Position numbers and translations under genes: made by a program. The notes below the pieces were generated by a model that did not search any database, had not been told where the DNA came from, and saw only the letters and a list, made by a program, of their open reading frames with translations. DNA of 5,739 bases from Candidatus Iainarchaeum sp. (lineage in GTDB: Archaea > Iainarchaeota > Iainarchaeia > Iainarchaeales > UBA10191). The first letter of the stretch is position 1; each line of letters starts with the position of its first letter. Positions 5,725 through 5,739 of this stretch are shown in pieces. The DNA lies in contig DUFJ01000019.1 of the NCBI GenBank assembly GCA_013331925.1, positions 1-5,739 on the forward strand, in the 5' to 3' direction.

Positions 5725-5739
5725 GAAAATTAAGCAAAA

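Overview
The window looks archaeal, most likely from a DPANN-type lineage; Diapherotrites/Iainarchaeota or a relative is my guess, not a demonstration. The reasons are archaeal-style A/T promoter boxes about 26 bp from start codons, almost no good Shine-Dalgarno sites, an archaeal/bacterial-type lipobox on a huge exported beta-rich protein, and arginine codons that are mostly AGG/AGA. Coding density is high. No RNA gene, CRISPR array or mobile element was seen.

Layout. At the left edge (1-90, minus) is the first 30 codons of a gene that runs out of the window and begins with a membrane-spanning segment. After a 119-bp gap comes a 1086-residue exported lipoprotein (210-3470, minus). It is built from repeated beta-sandwich modules and a large C-terminal region I do not recognise. 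Next, 65 bp upstream of it on the same strand, is a 333-residue metallo-beta-lactamase/beta-CASP nuclease (3536-4537, minus) with all catalytic motifs intact. It most resembles the short 'DNA ligase-associated exonuclease' type within COG1236. Facing away from it (4590/4596-5696, plus) is a roughly 366-residue cysteine-free coiled-coil protein with a basic, histidine-rich tail.

The most striking regulatory feature is the 52-bp gap between the nuclease and coiled-coil genes. It holds a single TATA-like box, flanked by 9-bp inverted arms (8 of 9 matching). The dyad centre lies exactly midway between the ATG of one gene and the first possible start of the other, 26.5 bp from each. This is the geometry expected for one shared promoter firing two leaderless or nearly leaderless transcripts in opposite directions. 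It suggests, but does not prove, that nuclease and coiled-coil protein are made together.

The lipoprotein shows internal duplication at two scales: a pair of carboxypeptidase-regulatory-like domains, and between them a pair of jelly-roll-like units of about 150 residues. It also shows a roughly two-fold shift in CpG density near the end of the repeated part, as if an unrelated C-terminal half had been joined on. It is probably a cell-surface binding or adhesion protein. The neighbouring nuclease and coiled-coil genes give no direct functional link to it.
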